From: Actinomycetota bacterium
GTDB taxonomy: Bacteria > Actinomycetota > Thermoleophilia > Gaiellales > Gaiellaceae
Assembly: GCA_003152275.1 (NCBI GenBank)
Contig: PLZU01000039.1
Location: 1,465-55,780 of the forward strand
Length of the DNA stretch: 54,316 nucleotides
Direction: 5' to 3'
Shown: in pieces, positions 1-8,715 of the stretch
Position numbering within the stretch: the first letter of the stretch is position 1
How the letters are laid out: each line of letters starts with the position of its first letter
Made by a program: the position numbers and the translations under genes
The notes under the pieces: model-generated
The model's input: the letters and a program-made list of their open reading frames with translations, nothing else
What the model was told of the DNA's origin: nothing
Databases searched by the model: none

Positions 1-1
1 G

Positions 2-742
2 CAGATCATCATCGACCAGTTCATCTCCGCGGGTCTTTCGAAATGGGGCGAGACCTTGCGGCTCACCCTGCTACTTCCGCACGGCTACGAGGGCAACGGG
101 CCGGAGCATTCGAGCGCTCGACTCGAGCGGTTCCTGCAGCTCGCTGCGCAGGAGAACTTCCGCATCGTGAACTGCACGACGTCCGCCCAGTATTTCCACC
201 TGCTACGCAGGCAGGCGCTCGATGTGACGGCACGTCCGCTCGTCGTGATGACGCCGAAGGGGCTGCTGCGGTTGAAGCAGGCGTCGTCGAGCATCGACGA
301 CCTCGCCGACGGCGAATTCCAGCAGGTGATCGACGACGCGTCGGCGGATCGTGTGCGCGTGACGCGGCTCGTGCTCTGCCAGGGGAAGATCTATTACGAC
401 ATCGTCGGACACGAGGATCGGCCGCGCGCGACGAGTGTGGCCGTGGCCCGCATCGAGCAGCTCTATCCGTTTCCGGTCGAGCAGGCAGCGGCGCTCGTTC
501 ACGGCTATCCGAACCTACGCGAGGTCGTGTGGGCGCAGGAGGAGCCGCAGAACATGGGCGCCTGGCGGCCGATCCGCCACCGGCTCGAGGAGGCGAAGCC
601 CGAGGGCGTACCGCTCCTCTACGTCGGCCGCCCCTGGCGCGCGAGCCCGAGCGAGGGCTATCCAACGGCGCATCTCCGCGAGCAGGACCGGATCGTCCGT
701 GCGGCGCTCGCGCCGTCGGCGCTCTCCTGGCTCGCGAGCTGA
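2..742 (+). CDS. sucA: 2-oxoglutarate dehydrogenase E1 component, C-terminal part (5' end outside window)
   Basis: The reading frame is open from the first bases of the window, so the gene is cut by the window edge; 246 residues are visible. The sequence contains the transketolase-like C-terminal region of 2-oxoglutarate dehydrogenase/decarboxylase E1: an LLPHGYEGNGPEHSSARLER stretch, NCTTSAQYFHLLRRQ, and the late motif QEEPQNMGAWRPI. The enzyme is thiamine-diphosphate dependent and decarboxylates 2-oxoglutarate in the TCA cycle. Actinobacterial versions (Kgd) often carry a fused succinyltransferase domain at the N-terminus, which cannot be judged here. The next gene is convergent, with seven bases between. 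Confidence 0.93.
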   Translation, partial: QIIIDQFISAGLSKWGETLRLTLLLPHGYEGNGPEHSSARLERFLQLAAQENFRIVNCTTSAQYFHLLRRQALDVTARPLVVMTPKGLLRLKQASSSIDDLADGEFQQVIDDASADRVRVTRLVLCQGKIYYDIVGHEDRPRATSVAVARIEQLYPFPVEQAAALVHGYPNLREVVWAQEEPQNMGAWRPIRHRLEEAKPEGVPLLYVGRPWRASPSEGYPTAHLREQDRIVRAALAPSALSWLAS

Positions 743-748
743 CCTCCG

Positions 749-925
749 CTAGCGTCCGCGACGGGCGCGCTGGAACTGCAGCAGCTTCTTGGCGGCCGTC
801 GGCCCGTGCTTACGGGCCAGCTGCAGCGCGAGCTTGCGCTGCTTCGGCGACATCCGTCGCCAGACGTCGAACATGGCGACCGCGACCCCGATTGGGCCGG
901 GCCGGAATTTGCCGAGGCGTGCCAC
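749..925 (-). CDS. Small basic conserved protein
   Basis: A 58-residue basic protein read from a GTG start just inside the spacer after the upstream secreted-protein gene. It has a hydrophobic patch (GPIGVAVAMFDVW) followed by a Lys/Arg-rich helix (RRMSPKQRKLALQLARKHG). I recognise the pattern as a small protein common in soil actinobacteria but know no function. The GTG at 925 is the first usable start after the upstream gene ends at 936. It could be a membrane-associated or nucleic-acid-binding peptide. Confidence is limited by its length. Confidence 0.5.
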   Translation of the reverse strand: MARLGKFRPGPIGVAVAMFDVWRRMSPKQRKLALQLARKHGPTAAKKLLQFQRARRGR

Positions 926-935
926 AAGGGCGATT

Positions 936-1649
936 CTAGTTACCGTCTGACTCGGCGCGACCCTTGATGTGGCCCCAGGCGTGCCCGTGGCCGTTCCCGG
1001 GTCCGGTCGTGTCCCCGTTCTCAGTGCCATCGTCCGCGCTCGTCTGGCTCGAATCCAACGGCGTCGTCTGTAGGACGGCGGCGTCGGACGGCGCCGGCGT
1101 CGGCGCTGATGCCGGTGCCACGGTGGCCTCGACCGCCTGCGGCGCGTCGTGGCCGTGCTGCTTGTCGTGGCCCAAGGCTCGGCCGTGACCCTTCCCCTTG
1201 CGATCGCTCGGTACCGGTGCGAGCTGCGCCGGTGCGATCTGGACGGCGGCGAGGGCTCGCGTCGGCTGCGGCGCCTGCACGGGCGCAGCGACAGCCGGGA
1301 CGGGTGCCGCAGCCGGTATAGGTGCGGGCGGCGCCGGTGCCTGCACCTGGGGCTGGACGGCCGCGACGGGCCGCAGGGCGGCTCGCGGGATGGTGGTGCG
1401 GCGGACCGGCGCGGTCGCGGCCGTCTGCTGGACCTGGATGCGGCCGCTCACGCCGACTACGACGCTGGTGGGCGCCGGCGTGTGGGCGAAGAGGACGGTC
1501 CCAGGGGCGCCGATGTGTTGCAGTGGTGGCGCTGGAAGGTCGACGGCGTGAGCCGACGAGCCGTTGCCGCTACTGCGGGCGAAGACTGCGACTCCCCCCA
1601 CGGCACCCGCGAGCAAAATCCCTGCAAGAAACCGGTCGATACCCCTCAT
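936..1649 (-). CDS. Secreted Pro/Ala-rich protein with His/Gly-rich C-terminus
   Basis: 237 residues. The start ATG at 1649 has a GGAGAG Shine-Dalgarno close upstream and opens a signal peptide or N-terminal anchor (MRGIDRFLAGILLAGAVGG). About 60 residues of conserved-looking sequence (SVVVGVSGRIQVQQ) are followed by a long low-complexity Pro/Ala/Val linker. The C-terminus is rich in His, Gly and Lys (GKGHGRALGHDKQHGHD and GNGHGHAWGHIKG), which may bind metal or cell-wall polymers. No enzymatic domain is visible. It is divergent from the diguanylate cyclase gene, with an 82-base spacer. Confidence 0.7.
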   Translation of the reverse strand: MRGIDRFLAGILLAGAVGGVAVFARSSGNGSSAHAVDLPAPPLQHIGAPGTVLFAHTPAPTSVVVGVSGRIQVQQTAATAPVRRTTIPRAALRPVAAVQPQVQAPAPPAPIPAAAPVPAVAAPVQAPQPTRALAAVQIAPAQLAPVPSDRKGKGHGRALGHDKQHGHDAPQAVEATVAPASAPTPAPSDAAVLQTTPLDSSQTSADDGTENGDTTGPGNGHGHAWGHIKGRAESDGN

Positions 1650-1731
1650 GCTCTCTCCCCCAACTGCCGACATCAACATCACTCGATTGAGGTATCGGCA
1701 AGAAGGGCCCGACACTTGAACATCGTCGGAA

Positions 1732-3513
1732 ATGAGAGAAAGAACCGTGGGTAGCTTCAAGGTCAAGCTCGTCATCTACTTCCTGCTGCTATCGCTGCTG
1801 CCGATCGCGGCCGCCTTTTGGGGGTTCGCGCAGGTGGCGGGGCAAAGCGAGACGCGGCGGGTCGACGCGCGCCTTCAGACCGGGATGCGGTCGCTGATCG
1901 CGTCCTACCAGGAACTGCTCGACGCGGCCCAGCACCAGGCGACGGGGATCGCGAAGACGCCGATCTTCCAAAAGGAGCTCGAAAACCGCGACGGCTCGGG
2001 TCTCGCTCGGATGTTCCGCAACGAGCGCAACGTCTCCGTCGAGTCGGTCGACGGCTTCCTCGTCCACAGTCCCCCCATCTTCGCTGCGACTCGACAGGCG
2101 GCGGTGCTGACACGCCAGGGGCTCGTCGGCTACGTCACGGTGTCCGTGCCTTTCGACGTGACGCTCGTCGAGGCGCTTCGCCGGCGCAGCGGGCTCGCGC
2201 GGGCGGACGCGCTCGTCATCCTGCGGGATGGCAGGATCGTCGCGTCATCGCCCGCGGTCCGCGGCAAGGTGACCGCGCCGGTCGGGCAGATGAAGACCGT
2301 CTCCGTCGGCAGCGACCGCTTCCGCACTCTCGTCGCCCCGGCGGTCTCGGACGACCCGAGTGTCCGGTTCGCCGTGTTGAGCCCCCAGACGCTGATCGAC
2401 GCCGCCAACTCGAGCTCGCGCAACCGTCTTCTGCTCGGGTTGATCGCGTCGCTCGCACTCGTCTCGCTCGTCGCGTACTTCGAAGGCCGCTCGATTGTGC
2501 GGACGCTTCGAGGCCTTGCCGAAGCAGCGCACGGGATCGCGCGCGGCAGGCTCTCCGAGCGCGTCCCCGTTCGCGGCCGCGACGAGTTCGCGATGCTCGG
2601 GAATGCGTTCAACGACATGGCGAACCAGCTTGAAGCGCGACTTGCCGAGCTCGAAGCCGAGCGCGGCCGCCTCCGTGACGCAATCACCCGATTCGGCGAG
2701 GCGCTCGCCGCGACGCACGATGTCAACCAGCAGCTGCGCGTGATCGTCGAGGCTGCAGTCGAAGCTACGGACGCGAGCGGCGCGCGACTCCTTGCAAGCG
2801 ACGGCACACTCGTCGAGACCGGCGATCCGGATTCGGGGGGCGAGCGTCTCGAGTTCGGCCTCACCGTCGGCCGGACGGCGTTCGGCACGCTCACGGTCGT
2901 CGGCAAGGCGTTCGACACCGAGCAGCGGCTCGCGGCAAGCTCGCTCGCCTCCCATGCTGCGATCGCGCTCGAAAACGCGCGGCTGCATCGCATCGTCGAG
3001 CGCCAAGCACTCGTCGACGGCCTCACCGGTATCGCGAACCGGCGTCAGTGCGAAGACGCGCTCACCGCCGAGATCGCGCGCTCCGAGCGTCTCGGCTCGA
3101 CGCTGACCCTCGTGCTCGCCGATCTCGACGACTTCAAAGCGGTCAACGACGTGCACGGGCACGCGGTCGGGGATGACGTCCTCCGCAAGTTCGCACGAGT
3201 GCTTCGCTCGACCGTCCGCGACTCCGACCTCGCGGGCCGCTGGGGCGGCGAAGAGTTCCTCCTCCTGCTGCCAGGGGCCGATGCGGCCGGCGGGGCTCAG
3301 CTCGCCGATCGCGTCCGCGCAGCCTTCTCGGAGCGCTCGTTCCCAGGCCGTGACAAGGAGAACGTGAGGGTCACCTGCAGCTTCGGTGTGGCCCAGCACC
3401 GGCCCGGAGACGACGAGCGAGAGCTCTTCTCCGCCGCCGACCGGGCTCTCTACCGGGCCAAACGCGCAGGAAAGAACCGGGTGGAGCTCGAAGCACCCGT
3501 CCGTAGCTTTTAG
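1732..3513 (+). CDS. Membrane-bound diguanylate cyclase (sensor-HAMP-GAF-GGDEF)
   Basis: 593 residues. TM helix at about 10-30, an extracytoplasmic sensor region to about 230 (Cache-like by layout), a second TM at about 231-252, a HAMP domain to about 305, a coiled coil, a divergent GAF-like domain (about 330-425) and a C-terminal GGDEF domain. The catalytic GGEEF is at about residue 503 and an RxxD inhibitory site (RDSD) lies exactly five residues upstream, so it should both make cyclic-di-GMP and be product-inhibited. Starts are ATG 1732 or GTG 1747 in the same frame. Signal and output are unknown. A second cyclic-di-GMP enzyme follows. Confidence 0.93.
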   Translation: MRERTVGSFKVKLVIYFLLLSLLPIAAAFWGFAQVAGQSETRRVDARLQTGMRSLIASYQELLDAAQHQATGIAKTPIFQKELENRDGSGLARMFRNERNVSVESVDGFLVHSPPIFAATRQAAVLTRQGLVGYVTVSVPFDVTLVEALRRRSGLARADALVILRDGRIVASSPAVRGKVTAPVGQMKTVSVGSDRFRTLVAPAVSDDPSVRFAVLSPQTLIDAANSSSRNRLLLGLIASLALVSLVAYFEGRSIVRTLRGLAEAAHGIARGRLSERVPVRGRDEFAMLGNAFNDMANQLEARLAELEAERGRLRDAITRFGEALAATHDVNQQLRVIVEAAVEATDASGARLLASDGTLVETGDPDSGGERLEFGLTVGRTAFGTLTVVGKAFDTEQRLAASSLASHAAIALENARLHRIVERQALVDGLTGIANRRQCEDALTAEIARSERLGSTLTLVLADLDDFKAVNDVHGHAVGDDVLRKFARVLRSTVRDSDLAGRWGGEEFLLLLPGADAAGGAQLADRVRAAFSERSFPGRDKENVRVTCSFGVAQHRPGDDERELFSAADRALYRAKRAGKNRVELEAPVRSF

Positions 3514-3603
3514 TAGATTCGGGCGAGATCCACGGCGGTTAACGGGTCCGAAACCGGGTTACACTGCCAACGGAGGAGCACGCCCCCGAGACGGAGGAAA
3601 GGT

Positions 3604-3957
3604 ATGCCGGTAGAGACACCGTCGTTATTCGCGCAGGTGATCAGGGATCACCTCGAGTTGAAGGAGCGGAACTCGGACCTCGATCGTCAGATGCCGATCG
3701 ACCGCTACAAGTCCGCAGATCCCTTCGAGAACCACCCGCTATTCAAGACCGAGGAGCAGGCGCGCCTGGAAGAGACGATGGACGGTGTGGCTCCGGACTT
3801 CGTTGCGCACGGCGCCGACGTGAACCTGCCCTGGCCCGGCGAGGAGACCGCAGAGGCCCGCGCACCCGGCACCGCCGTTGCGGCGCCCGCAGGCGGGATC
3901 GAGGATTCCGGCTTCTGGGCCGTCGATCGCGCTCGCGACTTCGACTGGGGCGACTGA
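3604..3957 (+). CDS. Hypothetical acidic protein
   Basis: 117 residues behind a clear GGAGGAAAGG Shine-Dalgarno. No recognised domain. The first half is charged and helical (LKERNSDLDRQMPIDRYKSADPFENHPLF); the second is Ala/Pro/Gly-rich and ends in an acidic tail (DFDWGD). There is no signal peptide or TM segment. It lies between two cyclic-di-GMP genes on the same strand but is followed by strong palindromes, so it probably forms its own transcription unit. It could be a small regulator or adaptor; no function can be assigned. Confidence 0.7.
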   Translation: MPVETPSLFAQVIRDHLELKERNSDLDRQMPIDRYKSADPFENHPLFKTEEQARLEETMDGVAPDFVAHGADVNLPWPGEETAEARAPGTAVAAPAGGIEDSGFWAVDRARDFDWGD

Positions 3958-3963
3958 AGCTTT

Positions 3964-4047
3964 GGTGTCAGACACCGCGAGCGGTGTCTGACACCGCTTC
4001 CCACGCTTCGCTCATGGTGTCAGACACCGCGAGCGGTGTCTGACACC
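3964..4047. repeat. Tandem pair of GGTGTCAGACACC palindromes
   Basis: Two identical units (3964-3995 and 4016-4047), 52 bases apart. Each is a perfect inverted repeat with 15-base arms GGTGTCAGACACCGC around a 2-base centre, and each arm is itself nearly palindromic. They follow the stop codon of the gene at 3957 and probably act as a terminator or REP-like element. The same core recurs at 6819, 21928, 43128 and 51129. Confidence 0.85.
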
Positions 4048-4144
4048 GCTTCCTTAGCTTCGGGCGCGACCTCGCCTCTCTTCGGCTCTTCTCCCTCACT
4101 CGGGGGAGGTGGCGCGGCCAAAACCCAGCGATTCTAGGGTCTGG

Positions 4145-6811
4145 ATGGTTGCGCGGCCGATCCCACATCTCCGGTTGATGCCGGGAGACGCATTGCTCCC
4201 TGCAGCACCGGAGCTCGTCGAGTCGTATCAGCGACTCGCCGACGTGTTTCACGAGGTGCTTGCGGAGCAGAGCCTCGACGCGCTCCTCGTGCGGATCGCC
4301 GACGCGCTCGGCGACCTGATCCCGCACGACACGCTCACGATCTACGAGGCGGACGAAGCGCAGGGCGTCCTGACAGCCGTCTTCGCCCGCGACCAGTACG
4401 CGGACCAGATCATGGCGACGCAGATCGGCTTCGACGAAGGCATCACCGGCTGGGCTGCGCGGCGGCGCGAAGCCGCTCATGTGAACCAGGCGCACCTAGA
4501 CCCGCGAGTGCGCTTCGTGCCGGGCACGCCGAACGATCCCGAGGCGCTCATCGCGATCCCGTTGATCTCGCGCGCCCGGATCAAGGGCGTGCTGAACATC
4601 TATCGGATCGGTGAGGACGGTCTCTTCACCGCCGACGAATTCGATCTCGCGAGGCGCTTCGCCGATGCTGCCGCGCTCGCACTCGACAACGCGCAGATTC
4701 GCGCGCGCCTCGAGCACCAGGCGCAGACGGACTCGCTCACCGGCCTCTTCAACCACCGGAGCTTCCACGAGCGACTGCTGACAGCGCTTCAGGATGCGAG
4801 TCGCACGCATAAGCCGGTCGCGGTCCTGATGCTCGACATCGACGACTTCAAGCGCGTCAACGACGTACACGGTCACGGTGTCGGCGATGAGTTGCTCTGC
4901 ACGCTCGCCGACACGCTGCGCGCGTGCGTTCGCCCGGAGGACGTCGTGTGCCGGCTCGGCGGCGAGGAGTTCGGTGTGATCATGCGCTCGTGCGATGGGG
5001 CCGATGCGGCGACCGTTGCCGAGCGGCTCGTTCAGCGATTGGCGGAGCTCGATGTTCCCGGCATTGGTCCTCTCACCGTCTCGATCGGCCTCTCGCTTGG
5101 CCCGGAGCACGCGATGAACCCGCGCGAGCTCACCGCGTGCGCCGAGGCAGCGATGATGACCGCGAAGGCCCGCGGCAAGGACAGAGTCGTTCTTTACGAC
5201 GAGGTGTCGAGCGAACGCCCGGACGCACCGACGCACGAGCGCGACGTGCGCTCGATCGCGCACATGAAGATGCTGCAGAGTCTGAGTGGCAAGCTCAACC
5301 GGCTCAACGACGTGCGTGAGATCGGGGACGAGATCGCCTCCGAGCTTCGCTCTCTGATCGATTACCACAACTGTCGCGTGTTCGTCGTCGACGGCGAGGA
5401 GCTCGTCCCGGTGGCGTTCCGCGGCGAGTTCGTCGTCGAGACCGTCTCGCTCCCGCTCGAGCTGCTCCGCACGAAGATCGGCACCGGCATCACGGGGCGC
5501 TGCGCCGAGACCGGCGAGTCCTTGCTCATCCACGACGCGGCGAACTGCGAGTTCGGGTCGCGCATTCCGGGGACATCGGTGATCGAGGAGTCACTTGTTG
5601 CAGTGCCGCTGCGTTACGGCTCTCGCGTGGTGGGCGTGATCGTCGTCTCGAAGCTCGGTCTGGACCAGTTCGACGAGGACGATGTGCGGCTGCTCGAGGT
5701 GCTCGCCGGCCACGCGGCGGTCGCGGTGGAGAACGCGAGCCTCTACGAGTCGGCGCGCCGCGAGGCGGAGAGCGCGACGCAGCTGCTCGAGTTCGGACGC
5801 GAGCTCTCCTCGGCGTCGAGCCTCGAGGACATCCTCGAGCGCGTCGTCGAGCTGACCGCGACGCTGATCGATTCCCCGCGCACGTCGGTCTGGATCGAGG
5901 ACGAGGAGGGCTGGCTCGTTCCTCGCAAGCTTCACGGTCTCAGCGACGAGGAGCGCGCAAAGGTGGAGGAACGCCGCTTTCATGTCACGGAGGCTCGTGG
6001 GGATCTCGGATCAGGCTCCGAGCCCTTCGTGCTCCATCCGGACCAGTACGCGCGCCTCGACGACGATCCGCTCGACCCCGACGCCTCCTATGCGATCGCG
6101 CCCTTCGCCGTGGGCCGACGGGTCGGCTGCATCATCGCGGCTCTTCCTGGCACCGATTTCGGCGAGCGCGAGCTCCGGCTGCTCGGCGGCCTCGCGCATC
6201 AGGCGCAGCTCGCGATCGCGAACGCGAGCAACTACGAGGGGCTGGAGCAGACGTTCGTCTCGACCGTCGAGGCGCTTGCGAACGCCCTTGAGGCCAACGA
6301 CGAGTACACCTCCATGCATGCGCGCTGGATCACCGACCTCGCGTTGCGCGTCGGTGACGAGCTCGACCTCGACAACCGCGGCCTGAAGCGGCTCGAGCTC
6401 GGCGCGCTCCTGCACGACATCGGGAAGATCGGGATTCCGAGCGACATCCTCGCGAAGCCGGGCCGGCTCACGGCCGAGGAGCGTGCGCTGATCGAGACCC
6501 ATCCGGAGCTCGGAGAGCGGATCATCGCGCCGATCGACCGCCTGCAGGAAGTCCGCACGATCGTCCGCCACTGCCACGAACGCTGGGACGGCCGCGGCTA
6601 CCCGGACGGGATCTCGGGCGAGGAGGTTCCGCTCGAGTCGAGGATCATCTTCGTCTGCGACGCGTACCACGCGATGACGACCGATCGTCCGTACCGCAAG
6701 CGGTTGAGCCATCCCGAGGCGGCGCGCCGCCTGCGCGAGGGTGCCGGCTCGCAGTTCGACGGGCGCGTCGTCGAGGTCGCCCTCGGCGTTCTCGCCGACC
6801 TCCGCCGCTAG
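4145..6811 (+). CDS. Bifunctional cyclic-di-GMP protein: GAF-GGDEF-GAF-GAF-HD-GYP
   Basis: 888 residues from ATG 4145 (a GTG at 4109 is in frame but its GGGGGAGG sits too close). Domain order: GAF (about 30-180), GGDEF (about 190-355), GAF (about 380-540), GAF-like (about 545-690), HD-GYP (about 700-885). The GGDEF domain has intact GGEEF and an RPED inhibitory site five residues before it. The HD-GYP domain has HDIGKIG and HERWDGRGYP, the metal-binding signatures of the phosphodiesterase. The protein therefore carries both synthesis and degradation modules for cyclic-di-GMP, plus three sensor domains. No TM segment, so it is probably cytoplasmic. Confidence 0.93.
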   Translation: MVARPIPHLRLMPGDALLPAAPELVESYQRLADVFHEVLAEQSLDALLVRIADALGDLIPHDTLTIYEADEAQGVLTAVFARDQYADQIMATQIGFDEGITGWAARRREAAHVNQAHLDPRVRFVPGTPNDPEALIAIPLISRARIKGVLNIYRIGEDGLFTADEFDLARRFADAAALALDNAQIRARLEHQAQTDSLTGLFNHRSFHERLLTALQDASRTHKPVAVLMLDIDDFKRVNDVHGHGVGDELLCTLADTLRACVRPEDVVCRLGGEEFGVIMRSCDGADAATVAERLVQRLAELDVPGIGPLTVSIGLSLGPEHAMNPRELTACAEAAMMTAKARGKDRVVLYDEVSSERPDAPTHERDVRSIAHMKMLQSLSGKLNRLNDVREIGDEIASELRSLIDYHNCRVFVVDGEELVPVAFRGEFVVETVSLPLELLRTKIGTGITGRCAETGESLLIHDAANCEFGSRIPGTSVIEESLVAVPLRYGSRVVGVIVVSKLGLDQFDEDDVRLLEVLAGHAAVAVENASLYESARREAESATQLLEFGRELSSASSLEDILERVVELTATLIDSPRTSVWIEDEEGWLVPRKLHGLSDEERAKVEERRFHVTEARGDLGSGSEPFVLHPDQYARLDDDPLDPDASYAIAPFAVGRRVGCIIAALPGTDFGERELRLLGGLAHQAQLAIANASNYEGLEQTFVSTVEALANALEANDEYTSMHARWITDLALRVGDELDLDNRGLKRLELGALLHDIGKIGIPSDILAKPGRLTAEERALIETHPELGERIIAPIDRLQEVRTIVRHCHERWDGRGYPDGISGEEVPLESRIIFVCDAYHAMTTDRPYRKRLSHPEAARRLREGAGSQFDGRVVEVALGVLADLRR

Positions 6812-6818
6812 CAGATCT

Positions 6819-6848
6819 GGGGTCAGACACCCGCAGGTGTCTGACCCC
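6819..6848. terminator. GGGGTCAGACACC hairpin between convergent genes
   Basis: Perfect 13-base inverted repeat (arms GGGGTCAGACACC / GGTGTCTGACCCC, 4-base loop), followed on the plus strand by GCTTTTGACTTTT. It lies between the convergent HD-GYP and ABC exporter genes, so it can terminate from both sides. It belongs to the dispersed palindrome family of this window. Confidence 0.8.
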
Positions 6849-6860
6849 GCTTTTGACTTT

Positions 6861-8594
6861 TCAGCCCGCAGCAGCCTCCACCGCGGCACCGCCGGTGAGG
6901 TCGTACGCGAGGCGGCGGAACGGCCCGTCCTCGGCGAGCAGGTCGCGCTCAGTGCCGCGCTGAACGATGCGGCCGTGCTCGATGACCACGATCTCGTCCG
7001 CGCGGCGGACAGTCGACAGGCGGTGCGCGATGATGATCGACGTCCGGCCGTACAGGAGCTGGTCGAGAGCGCGCTCGATGAGCACCTCGGTAGGGCGGTC
7101 GATGTTCGACGTCGCCTCGTCCAGGATGAGGATGCGCGGGTCGGCGAGCAGCGCACGGGCGATCGAGATCAGCTGGCGCTCGCCTGCAGAGAGGCCTGAG
7201 CCGCCCTCGCGCACCTCGTGGTTGAGCCCGCCCGAGAGTCGTGCTGCAACGCGGTCGACGCCGACAGCTGCTGCCGCCGCCGCGACCTCCTCGTCGGTCG
7301 CGTCCGGTTTCGCGAAGCGGATGTTCGACGCGATCGTGCCGCTGAAGAGGAACGGATCCTGGAGCACGACCCCAAGCTGGCGGCGGTACGAGCGCAGCTT
7401 GACTTCGCGCAGATCGACGCCGTCGACGCGGACCGCACCTTGATCGGGGTCGTAAAAGCGGCCGACGAGACGTGCAAGGGTGGACTTGCCGCCCCCGGAC
7501 TCACCGACGAGCGCGAGACAGCCGCCTGGCGGTACGCGGATCTCGACGCCGTGCAGCACCGGCTCCTTGCCGTACGCGAATACGACCTTGTCGATCTCAA
7601 GATCGCCGTCGATCCGCGGCAGCTCATGCGGGTCGCGCCGGTCGCGGATCTCCGGCTCCTCGTCGAGAACGGTGGCGATCTTGACCATCGCGGCCGCGCC
7701 CGACTGCAGCTGGCCGTAGACGTCGGAGAGCTCCTGCAACGGCTGGAAGACGAGCTGTAGCAGGTAGAGCGCGGTGATCAGCGTCCCGATCGTGATCGTG
7801 TGATGCGTCAGCAGCGAGTTGCCGGTGTAGAGGACGGCGCCGGTCGCGAGCACGCCGAGGAACTCGATCGCCGGGAAGAAGATCGAGAAGATCTTCTGCG
7901 TGTAGACGTTCTGCTCGCGGTTTGCCGCGTTCAGCAGGTCGAACTGCGCCTGGAATGTGCGCTCGCGGTTGAACGCCTGCACGACCGCCATGCCGGAGAC
8001 CGACTCCGCGATTTGCGCCGTGACGGCGGCGATCCGGTTACGCGTCTCGATGAGCGCGACGTGTGAGGTGCGCTGGAACCAACGCGTCAAGACGAGCGCG
8101 GGCGGGACCGTCGCGAAGACAACGAGGCCGAGCCGCCAGTCGGCGATCAGGAGGGCGATCACGGCGGCCGGCAGCAGGATCACGTTGGCGACGAGCGTCG
8201 GCATGCCCTGGGAGAGGACGTCCGAGACCGCATCGACGTCGCTCGTGAGCCGCGCGATGATCCAGCCCGCCTTCTGCTGCGAGAAGTAGCGGAGCGACAG
8301 ACCCGTCAGGTGATCGAAGAGGTCGCGGCGGAGTCCGAGCACCATCCGCTGGCCGAGCCCTGCAAGCCCGCGGATGAGCACGGCCTGGAGCACCCAGCCG
8401 CACGCCGCCACGATCAGGTAGATGACGACGATCACCGTCAGGTAGTGCTCGTTGCCCGCCGTGATGCCCTTGTCGATCGCGCTACGCACGAGCAACCAGC
8501 CTCCCGTCTGCGCGGCTGCGTTACCGGTCGCGACAAGCACGAGCGCAAAGGCCAGCAGCTTCTGCCCTTCGAGGTAGCGCCAGAGCCTTTTCAC
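6861..8594 (-). CDS. ABC exporter half-transporter, canonical-Walker-B subunit
   Basis: 577 residues from GTG 8594: six-TM exporter domain then an ATPase domain. Walker A is GESGGGKST, Walker B ILILDEATSNID keeps the catalytic Glu, and the switch His is present (IIAHRLST). The signature is non-canonical, LSAGE instead of LSGGQ. The upstream partner gene has the complementary defects, so together they form one consensus and one degenerate ATP site, as in heterodimeric exporters of the BmrCD/TM287-288 type. The substrate cannot be read from sequence; drugs or lipids are typical. The two genes probably overlapped before a palindromic insertion separated them. Confidence 0.93.
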   Translation of the reverse strand: MKRLWRYLEGQKLLAFALVLVATGNAAAQTGGWLLVRSAIDKGITAGNEHYLTVIVVIYLIVAACGWVLQAVLIRGLAGLGQRMVLGLRRDLFDHLTGLSLRYFSQQKAGWIIARLTSDVDAVSDVLSQGMPTLVANVILLPAAVIALLIADWRLGLVVFATVPPALVLTRWFQRTSHVALIETRNRIAAVTAQIAESVSGMAVVQAFNRERTFQAQFDLLNAANREQNVYTQKIFSIFFPAIEFLGVLATGAVLYTGNSLLTHHTITIGTLITALYLLQLVFQPLQELSDVYGQLQSGAAAMVKIATVLDEEPEIRDRRDPHELPRIDGDLEIDKVVFAYGKEPVLHGVEIRVPPGGCLALVGESGGGKSTLARLVGRFYDPDQGAVRVDGVDLREVKLRSYRRQLGVVLQDPFLFSGTIASNIRFAKPDATDEEVAAAAAAVGVDRVAARLSGGLNHEVREGGSGLSAGERQLISIARALLADPRILILDEATSNIDRPTEVLIERALDQLLYGRTSIIIAHRLSTVRRADEIVVIEHGRIVQRGTERDLLAEDGPFRRLAYDLTGGAAVEAAAG

Positions 8595-8715
8595 GCGGCA
8601 ACCACGCTTTCCGCCGCGCCGCACCAAAGGCGCGACGCGGCGCAAGGGGAAACCTCTCGGTTCCCCCGAGTCCCCCTCCCCGGTTGCCGCGTGAGCATGC
8701 TCACGCGGCAACCAC
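8591..8715. repeat. Palindromic insertion flanked by 15-bp direct repeats
   Basis: The 15-base sequence TCACGCGGCAACCAC occurs at 8591-8605 and again at 8701-8715. Between them lie GC-rich inverted repeats, and 8682-8713 is a perfect 32-base palindrome built from one flank. The left copy covers the start of the canonical ABC subunit gene and the right copy the stop codon of the partner gene, as expected if a small palindromic element split an original 4-base stop/start overlap. It looks like a MITE or REP-type unit; no transposase gene is nearby. Confidence 0.75.

Noticed and set aside
3535..3575. Promoter before the hypothetical gene at 3604 (TTAACG ... TACACT)
   Set aside because: The spacer is only about 15 bases and the -35 match is weak; not reliable enough to annotate.
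3964..4047. Repeated units suggestive of a short CRISPR array
   Set aside because: Only two units, each a perfect long palindrome, no array of unique spacers and no cas genes; the same core recurs singly at other gene ends.
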